Assembly: GCA_036346395.1 (NCBI GenBank)
Contig: CM070603.1
Coordinates: 26,569,045 to 26,633,044 of the forward strand
Source: Hsuehochloa calcarea
Taxonomy: Eukaryota > Streptophyta > Magnoliopsida > Poales > Poaceae
Direction of reading: 5' to 3'
DNA length: 64,000 nucleotides
The notes below the pieces were generated by a model. The model did no database searches and was not told the origin of the DNA. It was given only the letters and a program-made list of their open reading frames with translations. Shown here in pieces: positions 45,385 to 56,349 of the stretch. A program made the position numbers and the translations under genes. The first letter of the stretch is position 1. Each line of letters begins with the position of its first letter.

Positions 45385-48330
45385 GTCGGCGATGGAGTGA
45401 AACTCTCCTTTGTTAACTATTTCGTCATGATAAAGGTGCATAGTCGCCTCGAACTTCCACGAGCTCTTGCGCAACGAGTCCATATAAATCTATTATCAAA
45501 CCCCGCCGCTAGGTCAAGAAAAATGGTAAGGATATATATTTGAATTTACAATTACAAAAAATTATTTCGAGATTGACAAACCTCCTGATTCTTCATCTTA
45601 GCACTAATGATTTGTCGATATGATGGCAACGAGAATGCACATAGCTCATCATTTTTTGTCAAGCGAGACTTTGCAAAAATAGAATTACATATGTACGATA
45701 GTCATTGAAGACAAATTTTTATGAAGTATGATATATATAGGATTATTGTGTTGTAGCGCGTCACCGAAATTTCGTCCCGTGTTAGTTGGTATTTGGATCC
45801 ATCAGATCTTCCTTGTTGGCTAACATAGGAGATGAACGAACTACATAATTGAAAAAGTTATCCTCGGCATTTCAAACGAAGGAAGACTACAATAGAGTTA
45901 TGTATGGAGGAAATGATCATACTTGTCGAGTATTCCTTGCAATCGTCAAGTCGTGATCGCTTTACGACTAGGGAATCAAGATATATCACGTTGTTCCTCT
46001 TGGGTATAATGACTAAAAGGATCCAGTGGTACCTACTCATGTATGTCGCTATAACTATTAAACCTAAGTACAAATGAAATTTGAATAGCAAATAGTGAAG
46101 CACTTACCCCTGGTTGTAGGGCACCAGTATGTAGTCCTTGCGATTCTGAAGAAGCAATGACGTCGTTATATAGTTCGACGAAGGTCGCTGGCTCGCTTGG
46201 ATGGTTTGCATAGATACCACGTGTGGGTCGAGGAAACCCACCGGTTCTCGCCCTTCCCGGCATTTTTCATCATGTATCTATACATAAGCAATGAGTTGCG
46301 ATATTTATCGGTATTACATGAATGTAGAACTTGATTGTACACACTTACAAAGGTCCAACATCGTAGAAGCGAGGCGTCGAGGGCTTCGAGATTGAATAGG
46401 TTGAATAAGTCGTTGAACCCCACCACGAAGTTGCCCGGCCCGTTGAAGAAATGCTCATCCTTGTATGCGACGGTGATTCCAGTATCGCACCCCTTCTTTG
46501 CGGTATTCCGCAAGTACCAGGCATGCAAAGCCTGACAAGCAAATCCAGCAGGGGCTAATTGTGCGTTAGAGCACAACGGTTTTCGATGGAGTACTTCCGT
46601 GCTTCGGGACTTGGGAGGCGGCTTAATGTTCGCCGATTTCGATTTGGCCTTAACGATTGGCGGCGTCTTCTGCGAGACGACTCGGGAACCGATACGGTAG
46701 CACGCTTTTGTTGTTCCTTCGGCGCCTTCTCCACGGAACCGGCGAGGTGGCCTTCGAGGCGAAATATGAGGTGGAGTCATGGAGGGTTCCGCTGGAGAGG
46801 AATGGTCCTGCCGAGATTGCGGCATCTGCTGGGTCCAGGCGATGTCCGTCTTGGGCCACCGGATAAAACGTACGGCATCCCCTAGTGTTGTGATCTCTTC
46901 GTTCGGCGAATGTCCAGCCGACGGCCATGAAATGTTGATGTACCATGTCCACCTCCACCCTTGCGTAACCATGCGCCACCGACACCGTCTTTGCATCGCT
47001 TCCTTCCCGGTATGGATGCACCATCCCCGCCCTCAATAGGAATGGACCCAACTAACCTCGCTTGAGTTTGCAGGCCGTCGGCTCCTACAAAACGATACGC
47101 AATTAGCTAAGGCGCCCTATAGGTCTATCTTTGGTGCATTCCATAGATGTACATTACCTTGATGCGGTCTATCGGTAATTGGTCGTCCGCCACGCTCAAA
47201 ATTATGCGTGGACGCCGACACTACTCGATGTCGAGGAGGACTGGTTCCCGCAATAACGGGCGGCTTGCATCGTTGCGGAGTACTTGATTCGATTGATCCC
47301 GCAAACTTGCTATCCGTCCTGAAATTTCGCCTTAGCGGTTCCAAGCGATTGTCGACTCGCCTTGGATCTCTTCCTACTTCTATACATGAAGTAGTCGTCA
47401 TGCGAATCCATGTACCCAAGGTACGTTAACCCCTTGCCTCGCGTGCACCCGGTGCTCCTTGTTTCCTAGGGCCGTAGATAGTATATCCTTCTCCTGTGTT
47501 CTTGGAAGGAGCCTTCGAAGTTTGGGCAATCAATTCACGCCGCAAGAGGTCATCATGTTATTATAGTCACTATTAAGTTATGGACTTGTAAACAAGTAGG
47601 TAGTTCGACATATTTACCACACGTTGGGACACTTCCCGTCCGCGGGTTTGGGAAAGTGACGCGCCATCGACGAGACTTTGCCTCGCTTAACCGTGTGCGG
47701 AACGCGGTGTGTGATATCGGAAATAGATTCTCCTCCTCCGCCTCCCATTGCGCGGATTTAGCCGCTGCACTGGCCGCCGTGCCGAGTCCGTGGGGGTGAG
47801 TGTTTCGTGCTGGATTGCTTTGTGCGCCGCACTTTGCTCCTTAAATTCATCCGTCGCCTTCATAGCCACAAAGGCGCTCCATGTTTCCCGCCAAGAATGG
47901 AAACTTCGTGAATGGCGCCTCACTCTTGTTCACGCATCGCGTGACAAGAACGCTCTTGAAGGTCCTCCACGCGTGACACATGGAGAGCAAGGCATGCCGC
48001 TCGACGCGATTCATGTGTGTTTCGATAGTGAACCCGCTTGAAAGGTCTTCCCACGACGCGCGTCTCGATCTTTTGTCGAGACTTCCACTTTGGTGTGGTG
48101 ATAGGACCTTTTCCCTTGCAAGTATCCCGCAGATGGTCCGGAATCTCGCCACGATGTCGGGGACTCGAGGGACCCCAACGCCACCGACCTCCGTGATGGT
48201 CATCGGCGGCAGCAATTTCGATATTCCTCTACCATCTCGCTTACGATTCGCGACGTCGGTGGCGGCGAAGACGGCGCTACTGCCATGTCCGTCGGTGGTG
48301 ACGGCGAAGACGGTGCCTCGCCATCTCGCT
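45385..48330 (-). pseudogene. Transposase_24 / Ulp1-like cysteine protease gene of the large CACTA
   Basis: Read on minus from about 48,330. The N-terminal region (48,215-47,847 and on) has VARFRTICGILAREK and CHAWRTFKSVLVTRCVN. A frame change follows to AMKATDEFKEQSAAHKA, the conserved core of plant Transposase_24 proteins. Around 46,900-46,830 a segment of the DUF8039 type (RWPKTDI) is seen. At 46,445-46,345 GFNDLFNLFNLEALDASLL and at 46,003-45,928 YHWILLVIIPKRNNVIYLDS match the Ulp1/C48 peptidase region; the His and Asp of the triad are likely in HW and YLDS. A final KGEFH segment lies near 45,430. The exon with the catalytic Cys was not found. Several frameshifts interrupt it. Confidence 0.68.
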
Positions 48331-48359
48331 TACTTGCTATCTATATAAGTTACGTGCGC

Positions 48360-49380
48360 AATTATTACATAGTATATAATATATGGGAAATTGCACAAAA
48401 CACAAACACAAACACCGAAAAAATGCGTGATTAGCCAAGTTACGTACCAATTTTGTCATTTTCATGGCGTATATTTAACAATAATACGACATAAATGCTA
48501 TTAAATTTCAAGTCGACTATGGCGTAAATCATAAATGCCTATATTATATTTAATATATGGGATTGTACACGTTAGTATCTTAGATGTTGCTAATTAGAAA
48601 GTTTCAAATAAAGTGTGCTCACTCATGTCATGGCTCTAAAAACGGTTACTAGAGTTATTATATTCAAATAGTAAACTGCATATTAAACTCCACCGCATCG
48701 CCAAATTAAGCCTAACACTAATTTTTTGTATTACTACTCTCTTTAAGTCATCATCTTTTTTTGCTAAAGCTACGAGAAATGGTGATGGTATATGTTCCTC
48801 ATGACCTATATTGATGTTTGTTACTCCATAAGTCATCATCTTTAAGTCATATCCAACTACCATCTATACAATTGCCGATTACCAATTATTGCTAAACCAC
48901 AAATCCTTTCCAAACAATACAAATTGATAAAGCAATCAAATCAATACTTCCACTTTCACTAAATATCATTACTTCCAACAATCATTGAGCTATCGATTTA
49001 ACGCTAACCAATGACTAACAATTGATTACCAACAACACTCAATATTGGGGAGCAAAGCACGACTATCACCAATCAAGCTACCCACTAAACCGAGAGCACA
49101 AATTCGCTACAAATCCCTACTATCATCATCAACAAGTATACTTATGGTCCTTTAACAAAATATCAACCATCAAAACAATCACAGTAATAATTCAATCAAT
49201 CAAGCAAACCAAAGATTAGTCATTACATACAACAACCATTGTTCAATAATCAACAATCAAGACAACACAGTGATTCAATATATACATGATCTTCTACAAA
49301 TGATGATTATACTAATCACTACTAATCAAAATACTGGACTGAAGAGCTATAATCGACACAAGCAACCGCTCAAGAACAGA
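48360..49380. other. AT-rich spacer between the two genes' promoter regions in the CACTA
   Basis: AT-rich DNA with CAAT/ATCAA-rich simple sequence and no coding signal. It may be the 5' intron or promoter of the Transposase_24/Ulp1 gene. Confidence 0.4.
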
Positions 49381-49862
49381 GGAGAAGGGGGTGTGGGGCC
49401 GGTCCAACCGGGGTGGCACCCGGTCCACCAAGGCGAGGGGGCTCGAGGGCGGGCGGGGCGGCCGAGGGTGGTCGGGCGCAGGGCACGGTGGCGACGGCCG
49501 CGGAGAGAGGGGGGGTGCGGCCGGGCGGACCGAGCGGGAGTTGGCGGGTGCGATGGCCATCCAAGGGCAATGGAGACCGGAGAGAGGGAGAGGAAGGGAG
49601 GAGGTGGGAGCTCACCGAGCGCCAGGGCGAGTGAGCACCGTGCACGCCATACGCCATACTACAAAGCGCAGAAGCGTATACTGGATCTCGAGGGTGGAAG
49701 CGCAGCGAGAGGGCGACGCCGCTGAAAGGTGGCGATGGCGGAGGTGGCCGGGCTCGGGAGGCGCCGGGTCGGGAGGGGCGCCGGGCGGGAGGCGTTCGAG
49801 ACGAGGCGGCTGGGCTCGGGGCGCCGGGTCGGGAGGAGGGGCGCCGGGTCGGGAGGCGAACC
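49381..49862. other. GC-rich block with short CCGGGTCGGGAGG repeats
   Basis: About 80% G+C, strand-asymmetric (G-rich on plus), ending in repeated GGCGCCGGGTCGGGAGG units at 49,755-49,858. The frames on both strands are low-complexity Gly/Arg or Pro/Ser translations. It is probably a CpG-rich promoter or untranslated region, not a gene. Confidence 0.5.
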
Positions 49863-49874
49863 TTATATAGTCAA

Positions 49875-50212
49875 CACACATCACGCTGCACGGTTCTAGA
49901 GGAAACCGCTCAGGATGTGGGACGCATCACGACGGTTCCCTCTAGGCTCAGGATGCGTAACATCACGCACGCCTGGGAAACCGTGCGTGATGTTTACGCA
50001 TCACAGACGGTTTCCTCTAGAATCGTCGTGATGCGTAAACATCACTGCACGGCCTGGGAAACCGTGCAGGATGATGTTTACGCATCACGACGGTTCTAGA
50101 GGGAACTGCGTGATACGTAAACATCACTGCACGGTTTCCCACGAACCGCTCAGGATATTCGCACGCATCACGCATTTGTTCTAGAGGGAACCGTCTGTGA
50201 TTTCGCCAGAAC
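49875..50212. repeat. Internal hairpin array of the large CACTA
   Basis: About six units like those of the two subterminal arrays, but with the loop CTAGAGGAAA/CCTGGGAAA. It lies between the two genes rather than at an end. The same motif is rewritten as CACTGCACGG, CACGACGG, CGTGCGTGAT, CGTGCAGGATG and CGCTCAGGAT. Confidence 0.88.
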
Positions 50213-50801
50213 ATCTAATTCACGCACTACATAGACAAAAAGAGCACTTGGTGATGAAATAGACTTACATATAAACAATAGCTAATTTAAATGAAATAGT
50301 GCTAAGTTATATGTCATCATTTTTAGTTAAGGGTCACATGAATAAACCTTGGGCACTTCACTAATGCTTTAGTGAGCATATTATACATAAAACAAATAGC
50401 AATATTTCGTAAGCGCGAGCTTTTGGATGAACTTCAAGATGGTGTTTTTAGCATTAGTTAATTATAATGTAAAGCCCAAAAGTTTAGCAAGATTTAAAGC
50501 ATGCTAGGCAAAAAAAAAAAAGGAAAAGGAATGATAACAAGAATTCCAAAAGCTACACGAATATCTCAACGGAAAAGTTATTGGCATATCGTGCAATAGT
50601 CAACAAGAATTCCTCCTAAAATAGACTCCTTACCAATCTAGAATATTTGGACCTTGCCAAGAATAATCTCACCGCACCATGAATATCCACATTGACATCA
50701 ATATTAAAGATCACAAGTCCATAACACATTAACACATGACAATGGAATAAATAAATTAATTACAATGGTGTAATTAAATTCTTAATTAAAATACTGACCC
50801 T

Positions 50802-53800
50802 TCATGATGATCGACGCGATATAGCTAGCTTCCTCACGGGTTCTTCCTCGAGCCCGATGCCGCCTCCGAAAGGTGGCAACTCGTCAAATTGATTGTACTC
50901 TTCCTCGCCCACTACATTCTCAACTCCGACAATCCTCCTTTTCCATGAAGAACTACGTGGCGCTTCTTATTTGCCGGGTCGGTTACATAGAAGACTTGAA
51001 CAACTTGGTTAGCCAAGACGAATGGTTCGCCTTTGTATCCGACACGCTCGAGGTCCACGGTAGTGACGCCGTACTTGTCGACCTTCACTGTGGGAGATGG
51101 ACCCAACGGCACCAAATAGGGGATCTTGAAAAGCACGTAGTCGATCTCCCATATCTCCTCTATTTGCCCATAGTACGAGCTCCTCACCATCGGCATCGAA
51201 TGCATCTATGCGACACCGCTGCTCCATCAGTGCTCTTCCTATCCCGAAATTGCCAGATAAAATGTGTACCCATTTATGTCGATCCTTGCCATGTGACAAT
51301 TGTAAAATGTGGCCCTCTTGCCAACCATAGCAACAGATCATCACTTGATGACCTCCGAGTGATTCGCACCTTTAACCATTCGCTGAACCGACGGTTGTGC
51401 TCTCGTGATCCAAACCTCCGACCGGTCCGATTCATTGGCGCACCATGTCTTTGTGCTCGCCGATGTACGGGACACTTGGGTCATGTGTTGCAAGACCGTG
51501 AAATGGGCTTGAGCGTGCGTATCCAGATCGGGAGTGATTGATTTCCTTCCGATGGTCCCGATACCATCCGGTCTTCCCTCATGACGAGATAGAGGCACAC
51601 CAATCGGATCCACCGAGCCATGTAGTCGACGCAGAACTCAATGACCTCTTCCGCTGCATAACCTTCGATGATGTCGCCCTCGGTCGAGATCGATTCCGAC
51701 GTAGGACTTGAGAATTCCCATGTACCTCTCGAACGGGTACATATGACGAGAAACACAGGGCGCATATCTTTATCTCTTTCACAAGGTGAACAATGAGATG
51801 GACCATGATATCGAAAAATGACGGAGGGAAATACATCTCAAGATGACACAGAGTCGCCACTACCTCGGCCGCAGAGCATCTAGTCCTTGGGGATCGATGA
51901 CCTTCCGAGCAATTGAGTTGAAGAAATAACACGACCTCAAGATTGCCACTCGACCTTGTTCGGCAAGATACTCCTAATTGCAACAGAAGCATTTGTGTCA
52001 TCAAGACACGACAATCATGCGACTTCATACCAATTAATTTCAAATCTTGCATAGAAACAAGTTTCTTAATGTTAGCGGAGTAACCAGACGGACTTTCACA
52101 CCGCAAGCTCGCACGCTTCATTTCTCTCGCCTTGACAGAGTGTAGCAAGTCGGGGAAGGTACGTTCGTCTCAGATCGGTCTCTTTCGGTGCTAACTCGGT
52201 CCTTATGTTCATATCAACCAAGTCACGCCGCGTTAACACCATCCTTTGTTTTGCCACTAATGTTCAAAGAAGAGACCAATCAAGCTATCACATACATTCT
52301 TCTCTACGTGCATAACGCCGATGCAATGGCGAACTTCTAAGTACTCCCAATAAGGCAAGTCCCAAAAATTGACCGCTTCTTCCGGATGTTCTTCTCACGG
52401 GTTCTTAATTTACGTCCCTTCCCAAGCACAACATCGATATCCTTAACCATATCATAGACCTCTTTCCCACTAAAAGCCCTTGAAGTCGAACCGCCTTCCT
52501 TATTTCCGTCGAATTGTTTCTTCATCTTGCGGTATGGGTGACTCTCTAAGGAACCTACGGTGACGATATACACGCTTTCTGCGAGTTGTTCACCATACAC
52601 TCTCCGTAGCATCTAAGCAAAGGCGGATGTGCTTTGGCTCCTTTTGTATCAAGCCCGACAGTTACCAAGGGCGGGAAAATCATTGATGGTGCGAGAACAA
52701 CATGGCGCGTAAAGTGAAGTTCTCTCGCTTGTACGCATCCCATACCATGCACTCTTCGCTCCACAAAGTCACAAGATCTTCCAAAGAATGGTGCTAGGTA
52801 CACATCAATATCATTCCCGTGTTGCTTCGCCCTTGGATAAGTAGTGACATCAAAATGTACTTCCGCTTCATACAGAGCCAAGGAGGAAGGTTGTACATAC
52901 ATAGATTCACGGGCGAGTGCTATGTCACGCTTCATGTTACCGAAAGGATTCATTCCATCCGCACTCAACCCTAACCTTATGTTCCTGCTTCCGACCGAAC
53001 TCTTCAAGCTCCGATCAAGTTTCTCCACCGCGTAATCGCAGGTGTCTTAGCTTTCCATCTCTCTTACGCCCTCGAGTGCCAACGCAGCAATCTTGCCTCC
53101 TTTGGGTTCGCAAATAAACGCTTCAAACGTGGGATTATAGGTAGATACCACAACATCTTAGCAGAGGTCCTTGCTTCACCTTAGCGATTTTGACGCTTGT
53201 ATCGGGATGCTTTGCACACGGACAATAATGCATGTCTGCATACTCTTTACTGTAGAGGATACAATCGTTCGGACATGCATGTATTCTTTCTACTTCCATT
53301 CCCAATGGGCAAATAACCTTCTTTGCTTGATAGGTGGTGCCGGGCAACACGCTTCTCCTAAGGATGTCCGCTAGAGACCTAACAACGCCGTGAAACTCTT
53401 ATCGACCAACTATTGCTTGCCTTCAATTTCAGTAGCTCAAGCACGGTTGACAACCTTGTGTATTCCGGCTTGCGGCCGAGGAACAAAGGTCTCACCGAGT
53501 CCTCCTTAAGCCCTCGAATTTACAAAACACTCTCTCACTCGTAGTTCTCTTACGCATCGCGTAGCATCCGATCCAGATTGTCATCGTGCCCCTATCCTCA
53601 TCAAAAGCACACCACATCCGCAAATCGCTGACTTCCTCGGCGATGTCGCCATTATTAACTTCGTATAATCTGCTCTTCACCGTGGATCGTCCAACATGTA
53701 TACCCTTTTGAAACCCTTCAATCAAGTGCGCTTCGATCTGCGACGCGTTGTTAAACATCTTCGATTACGCAATCAATGCACTGACAAGACATAAAATTTA

Positions 53801-53904
53801 TCCCTTCTTCAACATATCCCGCTTCGTGCTCTTCTAAAAGCAACCACGCCATTAATGTAATCTTGACTCACACGGTTCACACCGCACATCCAGCTTCGAT
53901 CCAT
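50802..53904 (-). pseudogene. TNP2-type transposase gene of the large CACTA
   Basis: The ATG at 53,904 opens MDRSWMCGVNRVSQDYINGV, the transposase-associated domain, then (after a frame change) EAGYVEEGINF and CQCIDC. Around 53,320-53,200 comes CPLGMEVERIHACPNDCILY. At 53,000-52,600 follows the TNP2 core (LGLSADGMNPFGN, DVYLAPFFGR). At 52,060-51,650 the DUF4218-type region (LIGMKSHDCRVLMTQ, EMYFPPSFFDIMVHLIVHL) and at 51,180-50,920 the DUF4216-type region (YYGQIEEIWEIDYVLFKIP, DKYGVTTVDLERVGYKGEPF). A TGA at 50,804-50,802 ends it. All expected domains are present in order. The frame is broken repeatedly by small indels, often beside CG-rich words, so true status is uncertain. Confidence 0.8.
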
Positions 53905-54459
53905 CTACAATACGCATGTAACAAATTAGTGTCAAATTGATTAGCGATTAATTTATAGCAAACGAAAATGTGCAATATAAACTCATTCTCCAACATTTGT
54001 ATCTAAGGTTATTGAAAGAAAACTCTTCACTAGTTATGTACCACACGCGGTGGCATAGCGTAGCCATGCCTACGGCCACAACCATGATCCCTACCTCTCG
54101 ACACCGATATCTATCTCAATTGAACAATCATGCAACCCAAATATAGGCATCACCTCATACAACACTTATTAACCTAAAATACCGGAACCGTAAATGCAAT
54201 ATTGCTTGACCCAAATCCCACCGTACTGTGAAGTACCGGTGTGTAAATTTTATTTTTTTAAGCCAATTAATTATCCTAACTCAAATTTTAGTGATTATTA
54301 GACCTAATTCAATTTTATAAAGTTACCACTCCTAAGTCAAATTTTAGTTCATTAGTTATAAGGTTTCAAAACTAAGATTTGCAGGGCTAATATTATTTAT
54401 TCCAACATTGACGGTGCAAGATCATGTGCTCATACCAAGATTAGAGGAGGAGCCGCAGG

Positions 54460-54790
54460 TGGAGGAGCTAGGCAGGGAAGTGGCGCTGGAGCGGTAGACA
54501 CAAGCAAGTTGAGGAGCTAGGGCAGGGAAGTGGCGCAGGTTGGAGGAGCTAGGGCAGGGAAGTGGCGCCTGGAGCGGTAGACACAGCGCAGTGAGGAGCT
54601 AGGGCAGGGAAGTGGCGCAAGTTGGAGGAGCTAGGGCAGGGAAGTGGCGCCTGGAGCGGTAGACACAGCGCAGATGAGGAGCTAGGCAGTGAAGTGGCGC
54701 AGTTGGAGGAGCTAGGGCAGGAAGTGGCGCTGGAGCGGTATACACACAGCAGTTGAGGAGCTAGGGCGAGGAAGGGAAGTGGTAGACACA
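54460..54790. repeat. 81-82 bp minisatellite, four copies
   Basis: Units start TGGAGGAGCTAGGGCAGG at 54,460, 54,541, 54,623 and 54,704. Each unit holds two related half-units (GGAGCTAGGGCAGGGAAGTGG twice) and GGAGCGGTAGACACA. It lies between the TNP2 start and the right hairpin array. Confidence 0.92.
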
Positions 54791-54837
54791 ACAGCAAGGC
54801 GCAGTGAGGGATGTCTCGCCAATTTATATGAAGACAG

Positions 54838-55215
54838 AATCGCGCACGGTTCTATTTCGTAACCGCCTGTGATGGGCATTATCACGCACGGTTACAAAAT
54901 AGAACCGTCATGTAACATCACCTGACGGTTCTATTTCCGTAATCGTCAGGATATCGCTGCACGGTTCTCAAATAGAACCGTCATGGAACATCGCTGCATT
55001 TGCTTCTATTTGAAGAACTGCGTCAGGATATCACGCACGGTTCTCAAATATAACCGTCAGGATAGTTACATGACGGTTCTATTTGAGAACCGTCAGGATA
55101 TTGCTCATCGCTGCACGGTTCTATTTCGTAACCGCTCGTGATGGGCCCGCCAAGGTAAAGATAGTTTGATAGACCCAACACGCACGGTTCCAAAGGAACC
55201 GTCTGCAGCGATGGG
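54838..55215. repeat. Right subterminal hairpin array of the large CACTA
   Basis: About eight units with the loop CTATTTGAGAAC or CTATTTCGTAAC between CACGCACGGTT-like and AACCGTCAGGAT-like arms, ending next to the right terminal repeat GCCTCTTTTGTAGTAGTG. Confidence 0.9.
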
Positions 55216-55717
55216 CCGTCTGCTATAGCCTCTTTTGTAGTAGTGGCTTTCCCCCCAAACCCTCAGAAGCAGGAAATATTGGAGATTACGACTACTACGA
55301 GGAACCAGATGTCGGAAGCATAGTTTAGCCCTTAGTTGTTTAAGTCTCGCCAGTCTAGCTGACTCCGTTGGTACCTAAATGCATCCTATATTATCTGAGT
55401 TTTCGAGTAATATCGGATGTACACAGGTTTCCCCAATCGCTTGCTTGTGGAGAGATGTGCCCTCACCCCTTTTAGCTTCCGTTGTCGCTTCTGCTACTTT
55501 TGTAATGTAATCTTTTGGCCTGTTCGGCCTTTATTGTAAAATTTGACCCGATGCGGTCTATGTAAACTCTGATGTGTTAAATTAATGAATGGTATGGTTT
55601 TATGCCATGTATGAAATGATTCAGTGATGTATCTGTGAGTGCTATTTACTGATCCAGGGAATAGCACAGTGATTTCACATAGGATTCGGGATTAGAAAAC
55701 CCGGGTCCGACACCACT

Positions 55718-56090
55718 CCTAAATCTGACGCCATAAACCAGATCATAGACAACACCGAAAATAGGAACATCTAACAGGCAATTTTTTTAAGAAAAAAAAA
55801 TGAAAAATACACAGATAAAAACCCCAACAAGCAACAACCGCCGCCTGCTATAACTGATCGATCAACACATTGCCCATGCATGTCCGCAATCACAAGAACC
55901 CAAAAACCCTCACCACGATCTGAAAGAAAAGCAAAAAAAAAACTTTTACAACCAATCAAAACCTAGTTATGGATCGAAACCACCCCAATCCAACACCAAA
56001 CCACCACTGAAACATTAAAACCCCGGGGCACACGCTACCCCCGATCGAACCCGAACCCCGAAGCACGCACGAGACGATCGAGACGCTCAC
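55718..56090 (-). other. Start of PABP intron 1
   Basis: DNA between the exon 1 donor (GTGAGC at 56,090-56,085 on minus) and the solo-LTR target duplication. It is AT-moderate with A-runs and no gene. Confidence 0.55.
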
Positions 56091-56349
56091 CGTCCTCCCG
56101 CGAGTGGAAGTTGACGTAGCCGTAGCCAAGCGACTTGCGGCCGGCCTCGTCGCGGCAGACGCGGACGGGCGCGACCTGGCAGAAGACCGCGTAGAGCTGC
56201 TCCTCCGCCACGTTCGCTTCGAGGTCGCCGACGTACAGGAACGCGCCCGAGCCGACCGCCGGCTCAACAGCCGCAGGGGCCGCTCCTGGCTGAGGAGCGG
56301 CAGGAGGAGGAGGCGCGATCGGGGCAGCGGACGTTGCCGGGCTCGCCAT
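56091..56349 (-). pseudogene. PABP: PABP exon 1: Pro/Ala-rich leader and first half of RRM1
   Basis: The ATG at 56,349-56,347 opens MASPATSAAP followed by a Pro/Ala tract. Then come RNP2 (FLYVGDL) and RNP1 (LGYGYVNF) of RRM1. The exon ends GAC-G before GTGAGC. PABPs normally carry a few more residues (a Val-Val-Ser type segment) between the 'QVAPV' and 'RVCRD' stretches; here about three are missing in frame. The partner exon 2 begins CC-CAC-CGT with RRM1 helix 2 (AHRALEALNF), so the join is exact. The frame continuing to 55,956 is read-through into the intron. Confidence 0.85.

Larger units (their letters stand above)
44699..55245 (-). mobile_element. Large CACTA transposon (about 10.5 kb) nested in the solo LTR
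   Basis: The left end is CACTACTAC at 44,699. The right end is TTTTGTAGTAGTG, ending 55,245, whose inverse is CACTACTACAAAAGAGGC. The first nine bases match exactly and the rest poorly. GCT follows the right end (55,246-55,248). The same GCT occurs at 44,689-44,691, which would fit if the true left end is the CACT at 44,692. Inside are two minus-strand genes, a TNP2-type transposase (50,802-53,904) and a Transposase_24/Ulp1-like gene (about 45,385-48,330). Three arrays of hairpin-forming CACGCACGGTT...AACCGTGCGTG units are present. Gene content is that of an autonomous element, but many frameshifts are seen. Confidence 0.85.
42194..55712 (+). mobile_element. Solo LTR of a gypsy-type element (LTR C), split by a CACTA element
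   Basis: It starts TGCAACATCCTGTTTTTGC (a mutated TGTAACACCC-type LTR start) and ends CCCGGGTCCGACA at 55,712. It is flanked by exact CCACT copies at 42,189-42,193 and 55,713-55,717. Without the 10.5 kb CACTA it is about 3.0 kb. No primer-binding site or internal region follows, hence a solo LTR. The GC-rich block at 42,330-43,080 gives long shadow frames (for example 42,080-43,123) that are not genes. The block at 43,780-44,400 shares LTR landmarks with 1,480-1,800. Confidence 0.72.
31565..56349 (-). pseudogene. PABP: Poly(A)-binding protein gene, disrupted by transposons and frameshifts
   Basis: Seven exons are recognised on the minus strand: 56,091-56,349; 38,860-39,637; 38,649-38,726; 38,449-38,538; 37,804-37,965 continuing after a CACTA insertion as 32,469-32,582; 31,927-32,154; 31,565-31,792. 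Splice sites are canonical and the phases fit (exon 1 ends GAC-G, exon 2 starts CC-CAC). Together they encode four RRM domains, a Pro/Gly/Gln-rich linker and a C-terminal MLLE domain, the layout of cytoplasmic PABP that coats mRNA poly(A) tails and aids translation. Breaks: a 5.2 kb CACTA in exon 5, a roughly 2-bp loss and a 4-bp gain in exon 2, and three residues missing in RRM1. Intron 1 is 16.5 kb. As read, no full protein can be made. The two small indels could be sequence errors; the CACTA is certain. Confidence 0.85.

Noticed and set aside
54549..54797. Leu/Pro/Ser repeat protein on the minus strand
   Set aside because: It is the translation of an 81-82 bp minisatellite.
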